From Ramlibacter agri (GTDB taxonomy: Bacteria; Pseudomonadota; Gammaproteobacteria; Burkholderiales; Burkholderiaceae_C): a stretch of DNA of 64,000 nucleotides. Positions 49,874 through 59,127 of the stretch are shown piece by piece. The notes under the pieces are model-generated. The model saw nothing but the letters and a program-made list of their open reading frames with translations. It had not been told where the DNA came from and ran no database searches. Where the stretch lies: positions 248,001 to 312,000 of the forward strand of contig NZ_JABBFX010000003.1 in assembly GCF_012927085.1 (NCBI RefSeq). Reading direction: 5' to 3'. The number at the start of each line of letters is the position of its first letter. Positions within the stretch are counted from its first letter, which is position 1. Both the position numbers and the translations under genes were made by a program.

Positions 49874-51115
49874 ATGGAATTCGGCTTTTCCCCGGACGAC
49901 CTGCAACTGCAGGAACGCATGCGCGAGTTCATGCAGCGCTTCGTGCTGCCCGCCAACCGCGACTGGCTGCGGCTGGCCGAGCGCGGCGCCTATCCCTCGG
50001 CGATCGTCGAGCCCCTGAAGGCGCAGGCGCGCGAAGCGGGCTTGTGGAACCTGTTCCTGCCGGGGCTGCGCGACGACGAACCGGGCACGCGCCTTGGCAA
50101 CCTGCAATACGCGCCGCTGGCGGAGATCATGGGCCGCATCCCCTGGGCGGCGGAAGTCTTCAACTGCAATGCGCCGGACACCGGCAACATGGAGCTGCTG
50201 CACCTGTTCGCGACAGGGGCGCAGCGCGAGCGCTGGCTGCTGCCGCTGCTGCGCGGCGAGATGCGCTCGTGCTTCGCGATGACGGAGCCGGATGCCGCCT
50301 CGTCCGATGCCACCAACATCGCGACCACGATCCGGCGGGTCGGCGATGAGTACGTCATCAACGGCCGCAAGTGGTTCACCACCGGCGCGAAGCACCCGCT
50401 GTGCCGCTTCGCCATCGTGATGGGCGTGAGCGACGAGGGCGCCGAAGCGGCCCGGCACGAGCGCCATTCGATGGTGATCGTGCCGCTGGACACGCCGGGC
50501 CTCACCCTCGTGCGCGACCTTCCGATCATGAACCACCATTCACCGGAAGGGCACTGCGAACTGCTGTTCCGCGACGTGCGCGTGCCGGTGGCGAACGTGC
50601 TGGGCGAGGAGGGCCGCGGCTTTGCGCTGGCGCAGGCGCGGCTGGGGCCGGGGCGCGTGCACCACTGCATGCGCACCATCGGCCAGTGCGAGCTGGCGAT
50701 CGAGCTGATGTGCGAGCGCGCGCTGGAGCGGCGCGCCTTCGGCAAGGCGCTGGCCGAGCAGGCCAACGTGCAGGACTGGATCGCCGAGTCGCGCGTCGAG
50801 GTCGACCAGGCGCGTTTGCTGGTGCTGCGCGCGGCCTGGCTGATGGACGCGCAGGGCAACAAGGCCGCGCAAGTGGATGTGTCCGCCATCAAGCTGGTGA
50901 GTGCGCGCCTGCAGGTGCGGGTGCTCGACCGGGCGATGCAGGTCTTCGGCGCGATGGGCCTGACCGCGGACACGCCGCTGGCCTTCCTGTGGACCTGGGG
51001 CCGGGCCTTCCGCTTCGTGGACGGCCCCGACGAAGTGCACCTGCGCACCGTGGCGCGGGCGGAGCTGGCGAAGGCGAAGGCGAATCGAGGGGCGACGCTG
51101 GCGTACTACGCTTGA
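49874..51115 (+). CDS. acyl-CoA dehydrogenase family protein (ACAD10/11, LvaC-like)
   Basis: A 413-aa flavoprotein. Features: MTEPDAASSDATNI (FAD/substrate loop), NGRKWFTTGA, MNHHSPEGHCELLFRDVRVP, and the C-terminal VDGPDEVHLRTVARAEL, a variant of the usual substrate-binding end found in the ACAD10/11 group. GAAGGAGG precedes the ATG and the gap to the kinase gene is 10 bp. It probably completes the removal of phosphate from a 4-phosphoacyl-CoA and yields an enoyl- or 3-hydroxyacyl-CoA, which would feed the beta-oxidation genes at 55-61 kb. Pairing is from known systems; the substrate is inferred. Confidence 0.87.
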   Translation: MEFGFSPDDLQLQERMREFMQRFVLPANRDWLRLAERGAYPSAIVEPLKAQAREAGLWNLFLPGLRDDEPGTRLGNLQYAPLAEIMGRIPWAAEVFNCNAPDTGNMELLHLFATGAQRERWLLPLLRGEMRSCFAMTEPDAASSDATNIATTIRRVGDEYVINGRKWFTTGAKHPLCRFAIVMGVSDEGAEAARHERHSMVIVPLDTPGLTLVRDLPIMNHHSPEGHCELLFRDVRVPVANVLGEEGRGFALAQARLGPGRVHHCMRTIGQCELAIELMCERALERRAFGKALAEQANVQDWIAESRVEVDQARLLVLRAAWLMDAQGNKAAQVDVSAIKLVSARLQVRVLDRAMQVFGAMGLTADTPLAFLWTWGRAFRFVDGPDEVHLRTVARAELAKAKANRGATLAYYA

Positions 51116-51116
51116 A

Positions 51117-51247
51117 AGGACTTCCGGACGCAAAGGGCGCAAAAGGACGCAAAAGGACGCAAAAGGACGCAAAAGAAACCCATTTCAATTGGGCTGTTCT
51201 TTTGCGTCCTTTGCGTGACCTTTGCGCCCTTTGCGTCCGGAAGTCCT
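51117..51247. repeat. 131-bp imperfect inverted repeat built from GGACGCAAAA units
   Basis: The left arm holds near-tandem copies of GGACGCAAAA (starting ACTTCCGGACGCAAAGGGCG); the right arm is the reverse complement (TTTTGCGTCCTTTGCG..., ending CCGGAAGTCC). The apex CCCATTTCAATTGGG forms a further small hairpin. It starts two bases after the acyl-CoA dehydrogenase stop, between convergent genes, so a very strong bidirectional terminator or a REP-like element is the likely role. From memory such CGCAAAGG motifs recur in Comamonadaceae genomes. Confidence 0.75.
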
Positions 51248-51282
51248 GCAGTCCAGAAGTCCGGAAGTCCGGAAGTCCTGCA
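51237..51282. repeat. short direct repeats GTCCGGAAGTCC
   Basis: The 14-mer CCGGAAGTCCTGCA occurs at 51237-51250 and again at 51269-51282, with further GTCCGGAAGT units between, at the right foot of the inverted repeat. The remaining bases to the hydratase stop at 51307 hold no gene. Confidence 0.65.
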
Positions 51283-51306
51283 ACTCGTGGGCCAGCGCCT
51301 CCGCCG

Positions 51307-52110
51307 TCAGGTCAACCGCAGTTCCACTTCGCCGAGCGGCCCGAAATCTGCCCGCAACACCTCGCCTGCACTCGCTGCATAGGCCACCGTGCACGGCCCC
51401 ATGCTCACGATGTCGCCGGCGCGCAAGGTCTGGCCTTCGCGACCCAGGTCTGCCACCAGCAGGCTCAGCGCCTGCAACGGGTCGACGCCGCCCGGCGCGC
51501 CGGTGCCGGCGCGGACTTCCTGGCCGCCCGAGGTCAGCCGCACCTTCAGCGCCGGCAGGTCCAGGTCCTGCCAGTCCGTCACCGGCTCGCCGTGCACCCA
51601 GGCGCCGCCGTACAGCAGGTCGGCCAGCATCAGCGGCAGCGGCCGCTGTTCGGGCGCGGTCAGGCGCGAGTCGATCACGTCGATGGCGGGCAGCACCGCG
51701 CCGATCGCGTGCAGCAGCACGTCGCGGCCCGGCAGGTAAGGGTGGCCGCCGATTTCCTCGCGCAGGCGCACGGCCAGCGCCAGTTCGACCCGGCACACCA
51801 GGTGGTCGGAGCGCGGCAGGCTGGCCGGGCTGCGGTGCGCGCTGGCCGAGAACAGGGGCCCGCGCATCGGGCCGCCCAGGCCCAGGGCGGCCAGGCTGGC
51901 CATGTCGCGGGCGCGGATGCGCGTGCCGATGACGCGTCCCCCCAGGCCCGACAACACCGACTGCGCGTGCAGCGCCTGCAGCGCGTAGCCGTCGTGCGGC
52001 GTCAGCGCGGCGCCCGCGTCCATCGGCAGGTCGAGCGGGCTCTGCCTGTGGCGCGCGCCGAGCATGTCGCGCACCAGGGCGAGGTCGCCGGATCCGGAAG
52101 AGGTCGTCAT
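51307..52110 (-). CDS. 2-keto-4-pentenoate hydratase-like protein (FAH superfamily)
   Basis: A 267-aa protein of the fumarylacetoacetate hydrolase fold, MhpD/DmpE branch: GYALQALHAQSVLSGLGGRVIGTRI, CRVELALAVRLREEIGG (metal-binding Glu pair in ELALAVRL), LPAIDVIDSRL, and GPLGEVELRLT at the end. Family members hydrate 2-hydroxypentadienoate or decarboxylate oxo-acids in meta-cleavage routes. No dioxygenase or aldolase of such a pathway is nearby, so the substrate is uncertain. Divergent from the MalT-like regulator; two TCGTC-N6-GACGA sites lie in the gap. Confidence 0.85.
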   Translation of the reverse strand: MTTSSGSGDLALVRDMLGARHRQSPLDLPMDAGAALTPHDGYALQALHAQSVLSGLGGRVIGTRIRARDMASLAALGLGGPMRGPLFSASAHRSPASLPRSDHLVCRVELALAVRLREEIGGHPYLPGRDVLLHAIGAVLPAIDVIDSRLTAPEQRPLPLMLADLLYGGAWVHGEPVTDWQDLDLPALKVRLTSGGQEVRAGTGAPGGVDPLQALSLLVADLGREGQTLRAGDIVSMGPCTVAYAASAGEVLRADFGPLGEVELRLT

Positions 52111-52145
52111 GTGAACATTCTGGAAAGCAGCCTTGCGCCTGCCAA

Positions 52146-52161
52146 TCGTCGGAAGGGACGA
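52146..52161. promoter_or_regulatory. TCGTC-N6-GACGA inverted repeat, copy 3
   Basis: TCGTCGGAAGGGACGA, 36 bp upstream of the hydratase-like gene start, in the 155-bp divergent gap shared with the MalT-like regulator gene. Same arms as copies 1 and 2. Confidence 0.6.
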
Positions 52162-52210
52162 TTCGCAGCACCCCGCCGCTATACTGGACCGGCAACGCCG
52201 CGCAGGCGAT

Positions 52211-52226
52211 TCGTCCCATCCGACGA
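52211..52226. promoter_or_regulatory. TCGTC-N6-GACGA inverted repeat, copy 4 (reverse orientation)
   Basis: Read on the minus strand: TCGTCGGATGGGACGA. It is 65 bp from copy 3 and 39 bp upstream of the regulator start at 52266, consistent with autoregulation. Copies 3 and 4 together bracket the divergent promoters. Confidence 0.6.
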
Positions 52227-52265
52227 TGGGCGCGTCCCGCGCGGCGCGGCACAGTAGTACCCCCC

Positions 52266-54992
52266 ATGACGATGACCGCGAGCACCGGGCGCGCCGCCGC
52301 CGCGCAGCGCCAGAACCTTCACGCCAAGCTCGTGCCGCCCGCCGCCGTACCCTCGGGCGTGCCACGTTCGGCGATCATCGAAGCGGTGTGCGGTCCCCGC
52401 GCGCGCCGCTTCGTGCTGGTGCGCGCCCCCGCCGGCTTCGGCAAGACCACCACCATGCGCGAGTGCGCGGACCATTTCGCGGCGCTCGGCGTGCCCACGG
52501 TGTGGGTCACGCTGGACCGCAGCGACAACGACGCCTCGCGCTTCCTGGGCGTGCTGGAAGCAGCGCTCGCCACCCTTCCGGGCCTGGAAGGCGAGGCGGG
52601 CGACGCGGAGGCCGGCCCAGCCGGCCTGGGCTCGGCGGCGCTGCAGCTGATGCGCCGCATTGCTTCGCACCCGGAGCCCTTCGCGCTGTTCCTCGACGAC
52701 TTCGAGGTCATCCACGAGCCGGGCGTGCAGTCGCTGGTGCGCGAGCTGATGGAAAGCCTGCCTCGCTGGACCCACCTGGTGATCGGCTCGCGCAACCTGC
52801 CCGAGCTGCGGCTGGGCCGCCTGCGCGCGCAGGGCCAGCTGCTGGAAGTGGAGGCCGACCAGCTGCGCTTTACGCTGGACGAGACGCGCGAATTCTTCGC
52901 CGGCCTCAGCACCCAGGCCGCCTTGAGCGCTGAAGACGTCGAACAGCTGCACGCCAAGACCGAGGGCTGGGCCGCAGCGCTGTGGCTGGCCTTCCTGGCG
53001 CTGGAACGCAGCCCGTCGCCGGCCAGCTTCATCGCGCGCTTTTCCGGCACCGACCGCGCCGTGGCCGACTACCTGGCCGAGGAAGTGCTGGCGCGCCAGG
53101 TGCCGGCCGTGCGCGACTTCCTGCTGCGCACCAGCGTGCTCAAGCAGCTGGAGCCGGGCATCTGCGACTTCGTGCTGGAGCGCAAGGACAGCGAAGTCCT
53201 GCTCACCGAGCTCGAAACCACCAATGCCATGCTGGTGCGCGTGGGCGAGGGCGAGCCCAGCTACCGCTACCACGCCATGTTCGGCGGCTTCCTGCGCCAG
53301 CAGCTGGCGCGCGAGCAGCCGGACGCCGGGCCGCGCCTGCACCGGCGCGCCGCCGACTGGTACCTGTCGCACGGCCGGCCCGTGCCCGCCATCGACCACG
53401 CGCTGGAAGGCGGCGACGTCGCGCTGGCCACCGAACTGATAGAAGCCAATGCGGCGAGCCTGCTGGCGCAAGGGCGGCTGCGCATCCTCTCGCGCTGGCT
53501 CGAAGCGCTGCCACCCGCCGTGCTGCAGGAGCGGCCCGAGCTGATGGCGGTGCGCATCTGGGCGGTGTGCTTCACCCGCGGCTCGCGCGAAGCCTCCGAG
53601 CTGCTGGCGCGCAGCGGCCTGGCGGAACGCGCCGACCCGCGCACGCGTTCGCACCTGCTGGCCCTGCAGCCGCTGCTGCTGGCCATGCGCGACCACTTCG
53701 ACGAAGCCTACGCCGCCGGCCGCGAGAACCTGGCGCAGCTGCCCACCGACAACGCGTTCGCCGACATGGTGCTGGCCAATGCGATGACGACGATGGCCGC
53801 GGTGCTGGGCCGGCAGGACGAGGCGCGGCGCCTGCTCGACTCCGCGCGCCGGCGCCAGGGCGCGGGCGGCAGCAGCTTCAACATCATGTACTCGGAGGCG
53901 GCCGAGGGCATCATCGACCTGCAGGAAGGGCGCCTGCGCCAGGCCGCCGCGCGCTTCAAGCTGGCGCTGAACGCCACCGAAGGCCAGACCCACGGCAACG
54001 CCTGGGCCGGTGTGCTGTACGCGTCCACCTGCTACGAGGCGAACGAGCTGGTGCAGACGGCGCACCTGCTGCACGTCTACCTGCCGATCGCGCGCGACGT
54101 GCAGCTGACCGATGAGATGATCTCGGGCTACGTGCTGCTTTCGCGGATCGCCTTCCTGAAGGGCGACGTCGACCACGCCTTCCAGGCGCTGACCGAGCTG
54201 GAATACCTGGGCCACCAGCGGCAGCTGCCGCGCCTGGTGGCCACCGCGCACCTGGAACGCAGCCGCCTGCACCTGCGCCAGGGCCATGCCACCGCGGCGC
54301 GCGAAGAACTGCAGCGCGCCGACGACGCGCCGCTGTGGCAGCAGGCCGCGCAGCTGCGCATGATCGCCAACGACGTCGACTATCTCGCGCTGGCGCGCCT
54401 GCGCTGGGAAGCGGTGGCCGGCGATGCGGCCGAAGCGGCGCGCGGCCTGGCCGACGAAATCGCCACGGCGCAGGCCGGTGGCCGCGAGCGGCGGGCGCTG
54501 AAGCTGAAGTTGCTGCGCGCGATCACGCTGTACCGCGACGAGCGCCGGCCGGCGGCCTTCACGCTGTTCCACGAGGTGCTGCGAACCGCGTCCGCCGAAG
54601 GCTACCTGCGCCTGCTGGTGGACGAGGGCCTGCCTGCAGGCGCGCTCCTGCGCGCCTACCTGGCCGGCGCGCCCGAGCGGCCGCAGGGCGAGGGCGACCC
54701 GATCTTCCAGGAATACCTGCAGCGCCTGCGCGAGGCCTTCGCCGCCGAGAACACGCTGGGCGAAACCGCGGCGGCCGGCGAGGCGCCGCAGCTCGCCGAG
54801 CCGATGACGCGCAAGGAACTGCGCGTGATCCAGCTGCTGGCCGAAGGCTATTCCAACAGCGCCATCGCCGAAAAACTGTTCGTGTCCGACAGCACGGTCC
54901 GCACCCACCTTCGCAAGATCAACACCAAGCTGGGCGTGCACAGCCGCACGCAGGCGGTGGCGATGGCGCGGCGGTGCGGGTTGATCGAGTAG
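52266..54992 (+). CDS. MalT-like LuxR-family ATP-dependent transcriptional activator
   Basis: A 908-aa STAND-type regulator. N-terminal P-loop APAGFGKTT (residues 54-62) and Walker B-like FLDDFEV begin a nucleotide-binding module; TPR-like helical repeats follow in the middle (signal sensing); the C terminus is a LuxR HTH: LTRKELRV-type PMTRKELRVIQLLAEGYSNSAIAEKLFVSDSTVRTHLRKINTKLGV. MalT and AlkS are the known models: ATP and inducer drive oligomerisation on DNA. Two inverted repeats lie in its own promoter gap and others at 48.7 and 60.3 kb, pointing to control of the surrounding hydroxyacid/beta-oxidation genes (inference). Confidence 0.9.
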   Translation: MTMTASTGRAAAAQRQNLHAKLVPPAAVPSGVPRSAIIEAVCGPRARRFVLVRAPAGFGKTTTMRECADHFAALGVPTVWVTLDRSDNDASRFLGVLEAALATLPGLEGEAGDAEAGPAGLGSAALQLMRRIASHPEPFALFLDDFEVIHEPGVQSLVRELMESLPRWTHLVIGSRNLPELRLGRLRAQGQLLEVEADQLRFTLDETREFFAGLSTQAALSAEDVEQLHAKTEGWAAALWLAFLALERSPSPASFIARFSGTDRAVADYLAEEVLARQVPAVRDFLLRTSVLKQLEPGICDFVLERKDSEVLLTELETTNAMLVRVGEGEPSYRYHAMFGGFLRQQLAREQPDAGPRLHRRAADWYLSHGRPVPAIDHALEGGDVALATELIEANAASLLAQGRLRILSRWLEALPPAVLQERPELMAVRIWAVCFTRGSREASELLARSGLAERADPRTRSHLLALQPLLLAMRDHFDEAYAAGRENLAQLPTDNAFADMVLANAMTTMAAVLGRQDEARRLLDSARRRQGAGGSSFNIMYSEAAEGIIDLQEGRLRQAAARFKLALNATEGQTHGNAWAGVLYASTCYEANELVQTAHLLHVYLPIARDVQLTDEMISGYVLLSRIAFLKGDVDHAFQALTELEYLGHQRQLPRLVATAHLERSRLHLRQGHATAAREELQRADDAPLWQQAAQLRMIANDVDYLALARLRWEAVAGDAAEAARGLADEIATAQAGGRERRALKLKLLRAITLYRDERRPAAFTLFHEVLRTASAEGYLRLLVDEGLPAGALLRAYLAGAPERPQGEGDPIFQEYLQRLREAFAAENTLGETAAAGEAPQLAEPMTRKELRVIQLLAEGYSNSAIAEKLFVSDSTVRTHLRKINTKLGVHSRTQAVAMARRCGLIE

Positions 54993-55016
54993 TCGGGGAG
55001 AACAGCCAAACGGTAT

Positions 55017-55799
<783 letters not shown>

Positions 55800-55825
55800 G
55801 CTGCTCCTCCTTGGCCGCGGCGCGC

Positions 55826-57439
55826 TCAGGCGGCGGCGTAAAAACGTTCACCGCGCCGGGCGCGCGCCTGCAGCGTGGCCGGCACCTGCAGGCCCGCTTG
55901 GCGCGCCAGCTCGCACACCTGCGGCAAGCCCAGCCAGTCGGCGTGGTGCAGCGGGCCGCCCAGGTGGCGCGGAAAGCCGAGGCCCAGCTGCAGGCTGATG
56001 TCGATCTCGGCGGCGCTGCGCACGACCCCCTCGTCCAGCAGGACGGCGGCTTCGAGGATGCTTGCGAGCAGTACGCGCTCGACGATCCCGGCCTGGGCCG
56101 CCGCGTCCGTGGACTGGCTTCGGACGACGCCCGTCGGCTGCGTTCGCTCCGCGCCCGCAGGCCGGGTTCGCGCAGCGACCCCGGCATCCGCGCCCCGCAG
56201 CACGGCATCGCCTTCGAACGGCCCCGTCTCCCAACCCGCGCGGCGCATCGCGGCGTCGACCTGCGCGTGCGCCAGGCCTTGTGCCAGCAGGGCTTCGCAA
56301 GCAAGCAGGCACGCCGCGTGCACGCGGCGCACCAGCCCGCCTGCCGCGTCGCTCACGCGCAGCGCGATCTTGCCGGCGGCCGCGGCTTCTGCAGCGGCGC
56401 GCGCGATTGCGCCGGCATCCGCATCCGCGCCGCCCGCAATCTCGACCAGCGTCGCACCGGGCAGCGGCGAAGTGAACACGCAGGCCGGCGAACCGCCGCC
56501 AGACCCCACCCCGCGCGCCAGTTGCCGCGCCAGCCGCTTCACGGCCTGCTGGTTGATGAAGTTGCGCACCAGCGCCGCGGCAGCCTGCGACTTCGCCAGC
56601 GTGGCGAAGGCCTGCGCTTCGGCTTCCTGCGCTTGCGCCGCATCCATGGCCGCGGACTGCGCCAGCAATTCGACGGCCGCCGCGGCCGCCGGCAGGCAGG
56701 CCGGCACGTCGCGCGCGACGATCGCGCGCCGCTCGGCGACCGCGTGGTCGGCCACGGCCAGCGGCAGCCGCTTCGCCGCCCGGCGCTCGTGGGCATCCGC
56801 TGCCGCCGCACGCAGCAGCCGCAGGGCCTGCTCGCGCAGTTCCTCCGGCGCGCTGATGCGATCCACCACGCCGCAGCGCAAGGCCTCGACCGCACCGCGC
56901 GGCGCGCCATCGCTGATCCACTCCAGCGCGTGCGCCAGGCCCGCGACGCGCGGCAGCCGCACGGTGCCGCCGAAGCCCGGGATCAGGCCCAGGCCCACTT
57001 CCGGCAGGCCGATGCGCGCGCCTTCGGCCATCACGCGATGCGTGGCGACCAGCGCGAACTCCAGTCCGCCGCCCAGGGCGAAGCCGTTGATCGCGGCGAC
57101 GCTGGGCACGTCCAGCGCTTCGAAGCGCAGGAACACCTCGTTGCTGCGCCGCAGGTAGTCCAGCAGCTGCGGCCGCGGCTGCGCGAAGGTGGCGGTGAAC
57201 TCGGTGATGTCGGCGCCCACGACGAACACGTCCTTGGCGCTGGTGACGAGGATGCCGCGCAGCCAGGTGACGCTTTCGAGCCGGCGGCGCGCCGTGTCGA
57301 GCTCGGCGACGGTGCGCTGGTCGAACATGTTCACCGCGCCGTCGCGGCGATCGAAGCGCAGTTCGACGAAACCGCCTTCCAGCGGATGCAGGCCCAGGCT
57401 CTCGCCCGCGAACAGGGTGGCGGAGGCGTTCACTTGCAT
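55826..57439 (-). CDS. FadB/FadJ-like protein missing the NAD-binding Rossmann domain
   Basis: A 537-aa relative of the multifunctional fatty-acid oxidation protein (normally about 715 aa). Residues 1-300 are a full hydratase/isomerase: VNMFD, VVGADITEF, GFALGGGLEFAL (Glu 127) and GLPEVGLGLIPGFGG (Glu 147), both catalytic Glu present. The linker KSQAAAALVRNFINQQAVKRLARQLARG is normal; the text then jumps to VFTSPLPGATLVEI, which in FadB comes at the end of the 3HCDH NAD domain. The GxGxxG loop and about 160-180 residues are absent, while the C-terminal dehydrogenase part (VRSAAEIDISLQLGLGFPRHLGG) remains. Start one base after the next gene's stop. Confidence 0.85.
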   Translation of the reverse strand: MQVNASATLFAGESLGLHPLEGGFVELRFDRRDGAVNMFDQRTVAELDTARRRLESVTWLRGILVTSAKDVFVVGADITEFTATFAQPRPQLLDYLRRSNEVFLRFEALDVPSVAAINGFALGGGLEFALVATHRVMAEGARIGLPEVGLGLIPGFGGTVRLPRVAGLAHALEWISDGAPRGAVEALRCGVVDRISAPEELREQALRLLRAAAADAHERRAAKRLPLAVADHAVAERRAIVARDVPACLPAAAAAVELLAQSAAMDAAQAQEAEAQAFATLAKSQAAAALVRNFINQQAVKRLARQLARGVGSGGGSPACVFTSPLPGATLVEIAGGADADAGAIARAAAEAAAAGKIALRVSDAAGGLVRRVHAACLLACEALLAQGLAHAQVDAAMRRAGWETGPFEGDAVLRGADAGVAARTRPAGAERTQPTGVVRSQSTDAAAQAGIVERVLLASILEAAVLLDEGVVRSAAEIDISLQLGLGFPRHLGGPLHHADWLGLPQVCELARQAGLQVPATLQARARRGERFYAAA

Positions 57440-57440
57440 G

Positions 57441-58328
57441 TCAGGCCGCGGTGGCTTGCGGGCCACCGCGGCGCGGAATGGCCGCTTGCGCCTGCTGCCA
57501 GTCGGCATCGGTCCAGCCGGCGAGGTGGGCGAAGTTGCCGCCGCTCGCCTGGTACTGCGCGCCATCGATGGCGATGGTCTGCCCGTTCAGGAATTCGGAG
57601 CCGGGCCCCAGCAGGAACACCGCCAGGTTCGCCAGTTCGTGCATCTGCCCCGCGCGCTTCATCGGGTTGGTGCCCGCGGGGTCGTAGGTGTTGCCGTTCG
57701 GGTCCAGCCGGGCCAGCATCCCTTCAGTGGGAAACAGGCCCGGCGCGATGGCGTTCAGCCGGATGCCGCGCCCGCCCCATTCGACGGCCAGCGACTGCGT
57801 CATCGTGGCGACGCCGGCCTTCGACATCGCGGAAGGCACGGCGAAAGCGCAGCCGTTCCAGACCCAGCTGGTGACGATGGAGACCACAGTGCCCGGGCAC
57901 CCCTGCGCCAGCCAGCGCTTGCCGCACTGCTGCGTCACCTGGAAGGTGCCGCGGAACACGATGTTGGAGATGGCGTCGAAGCCGCGCACCGAGATGTCCT
58001 CGGTGCGGGCGACGAAGTTGCCGGCCGCGTTGTTGACCAGGCTGGTCAGCGGCCCGCCGTCGGCCCAGATCGCATCGAGCAGGGCGGCAATCGCTTCGGG
58101 CTGGCGGATGTCGCAGGCCAGGCCCACGGCCTTGCCGCCATGCGCCTCCATCATCTCGCGCGCCGCCTCTTGCGCCACTTCGCCGCGGCGGCCGCAGACG
58201 TAGACCTCGGCGCCGAGTGACAGGCAGGCTTCCGCCATCACGCGGCCGAGGCCGGTGCCGCCGCCGGTGACCAGCACGCGCTGGCCGCGCAGCAGGCTGG
58301 GCTTGAAGACGAGTCGATCCAGCTGCAT
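57441..58328 (-). CDS. 2,4-dienoyl-CoA reductase-like SDR
   Basis: A 295-aa short-chain reductase of the DECR type. Rossmann loop TGGGTGLGRVM; NNAAGNF; the active-site segment reads FAVPSAMSKAGVATM instead of YxxxK, as in mitochondrial/peroxisomal 2,4-dienoyl-CoA reductases (VPSAxxKAGV); then APGLFPTEGMLARLDPNG also matches that subfamily. A role in removing double bonds from dienoyl-CoA intermediates fits its place in the beta-oxidation operon. Start at 58328 chosen at MQLDRL; a Met 15 bases upstream overlaps the hydratase stop. Confidence 0.85.
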   Translation of the reverse strand: MQLDRLVFKPSLLRGQRVLVTGGGTGLGRVMAEACLSLGAEVYVCGRRGEVAQEAAREMMEAHGGKAVGLACDIRQPEAIAALLDAIWADGGPLTSLVNNAAGNFVARTEDISVRGFDAISNIVFRGTFQVTQQCGKRWLAQGCPGTVVSIVTSWVWNGCAFAVPSAMSKAGVATMTQSLAVEWGGRGIRLNAIAPGLFPTEGMLARLDPNGNTYDPAGTNPMKRAGQMHELANLAVFLLGPGSEFLNGQTIAIDGAQYQASGGNFAHLAGWTDADWQQAQAAIPRRGGPQATAA

Positions 58329-58329
58329 G

Positions 58330-59127
58330 TCAACGCCGGCCAAAATCGGGCCGCCTCTTTTCCAGGAAGGCCGCGATGCCTTCGGCGAAATCCTGCCCCT
58401 GCGTGCAGAGGATCTGGTTGCGGTCTTCCATCGCCATCACGGCTTCCATCGAGGGCCCGTCGATCGCGTGGCGCAGCGCCTCCTTGGTCAGGCGCAGGCC
58501 CAGCGGCGTGGCCAGCAGCATGTCGTCGGCCAGGGCCTGCGCTTGCGTTGCCAGTTCCTCGACGCTGCCAAGGCGGCTGACGAGTCCCAGGACGAGTGCG
58601 CGCTGCGCATCCAGGAAGCGGCCCGTGAGCAGGTATTCGGAGGCGACCGAGGCGCCCACCATGCGGGGCAGGAAGTAGCTCACGCCCATGTCGCAGCCGC
58701 TCAGGCCCAGGCGGATGAAGGCGGCGTTCATGCGTGCGTCCGGCGTTGCCAGGCGCACGTCGCAGGCCAGCGCCAGCGCGAAGCCGCCGCCGGAGGCCGC
58801 GCCCTGCACGATGCCTATCACCGGTTGCGGGCAGCGGCGCATCGCGACCATGATGTCGCGGATGCCGTACTGCACCTGCAGCATGTCCTCGACGCCGCGG
58901 CCACCGACGTCCGCGTCCTTCAGGTCATAGCCGGCGCAGAAGGCGCGGCCGGTGGCGCGCAGCACCACCACGCGCGCCTGCGAGCGGGCATCCAGGCCGC
59001 CGAAGAAATCGCGCAGCTCGCGCGCCAGCTGCGCGTTCAGCGCGTTCAGCCGTTCCGGCCGGTTCAAGGTGAGCCAGGCGGTCTCGCCGCGCAGCTCCAC
59101 CTGCAGGTGCTCGTACTGCGTTGCCAT
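58330..59127 (-). CDS. enoyl-CoA hydratase/isomerase family protein
   Basis: A 265-aa crotonase: WLTLNRPERLNALNAQL, AFCAGYDLKDADV (first oxyanion-hole motif), VQGAASGGGFALALACDVRLA (second), then LGLSGCDMGVSYFLPRMVG, where Asp occupies the position of the usual second catalytic Glu region. Likely substrate an unsaturated acyl-CoA of the same pathway. Its start overlaps the acyl-CoA dehydrogenase stop by one base (TGATG), so they are translationally coupled. Confidence 0.88.
   Translation of the reverse strand: MATQYEHLQVELRGETAWLTLNRPERLNALNAQLARELRDFFGGLDARSQARVVVLRATGRAFCAGYDLKDADVGGRGVEDMLQVQYGIRDIMVAMRRCPQPVIGIVQGAASGGGFALALACDVRLATPDARMNAAFIRLGLSGCDMGVSYFLPRMVGASVASEYLLTGRFLDAQRALVLGLVSRLGSVEELATQAQALADDMLLATPLGLRLTKEALRHAIDGPSMEAVMAMEDRNQILCTQGQDFAEGIAAFLEKRRPDFGRR

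Noticed and set aside
51121..51176. Tandem GGACGCAAAA units considered as a CRISPR array
   Set aside because: Repeats are only 10 bp with no spacers, and they are one arm of an inverted repeat; no cas genes nearby.
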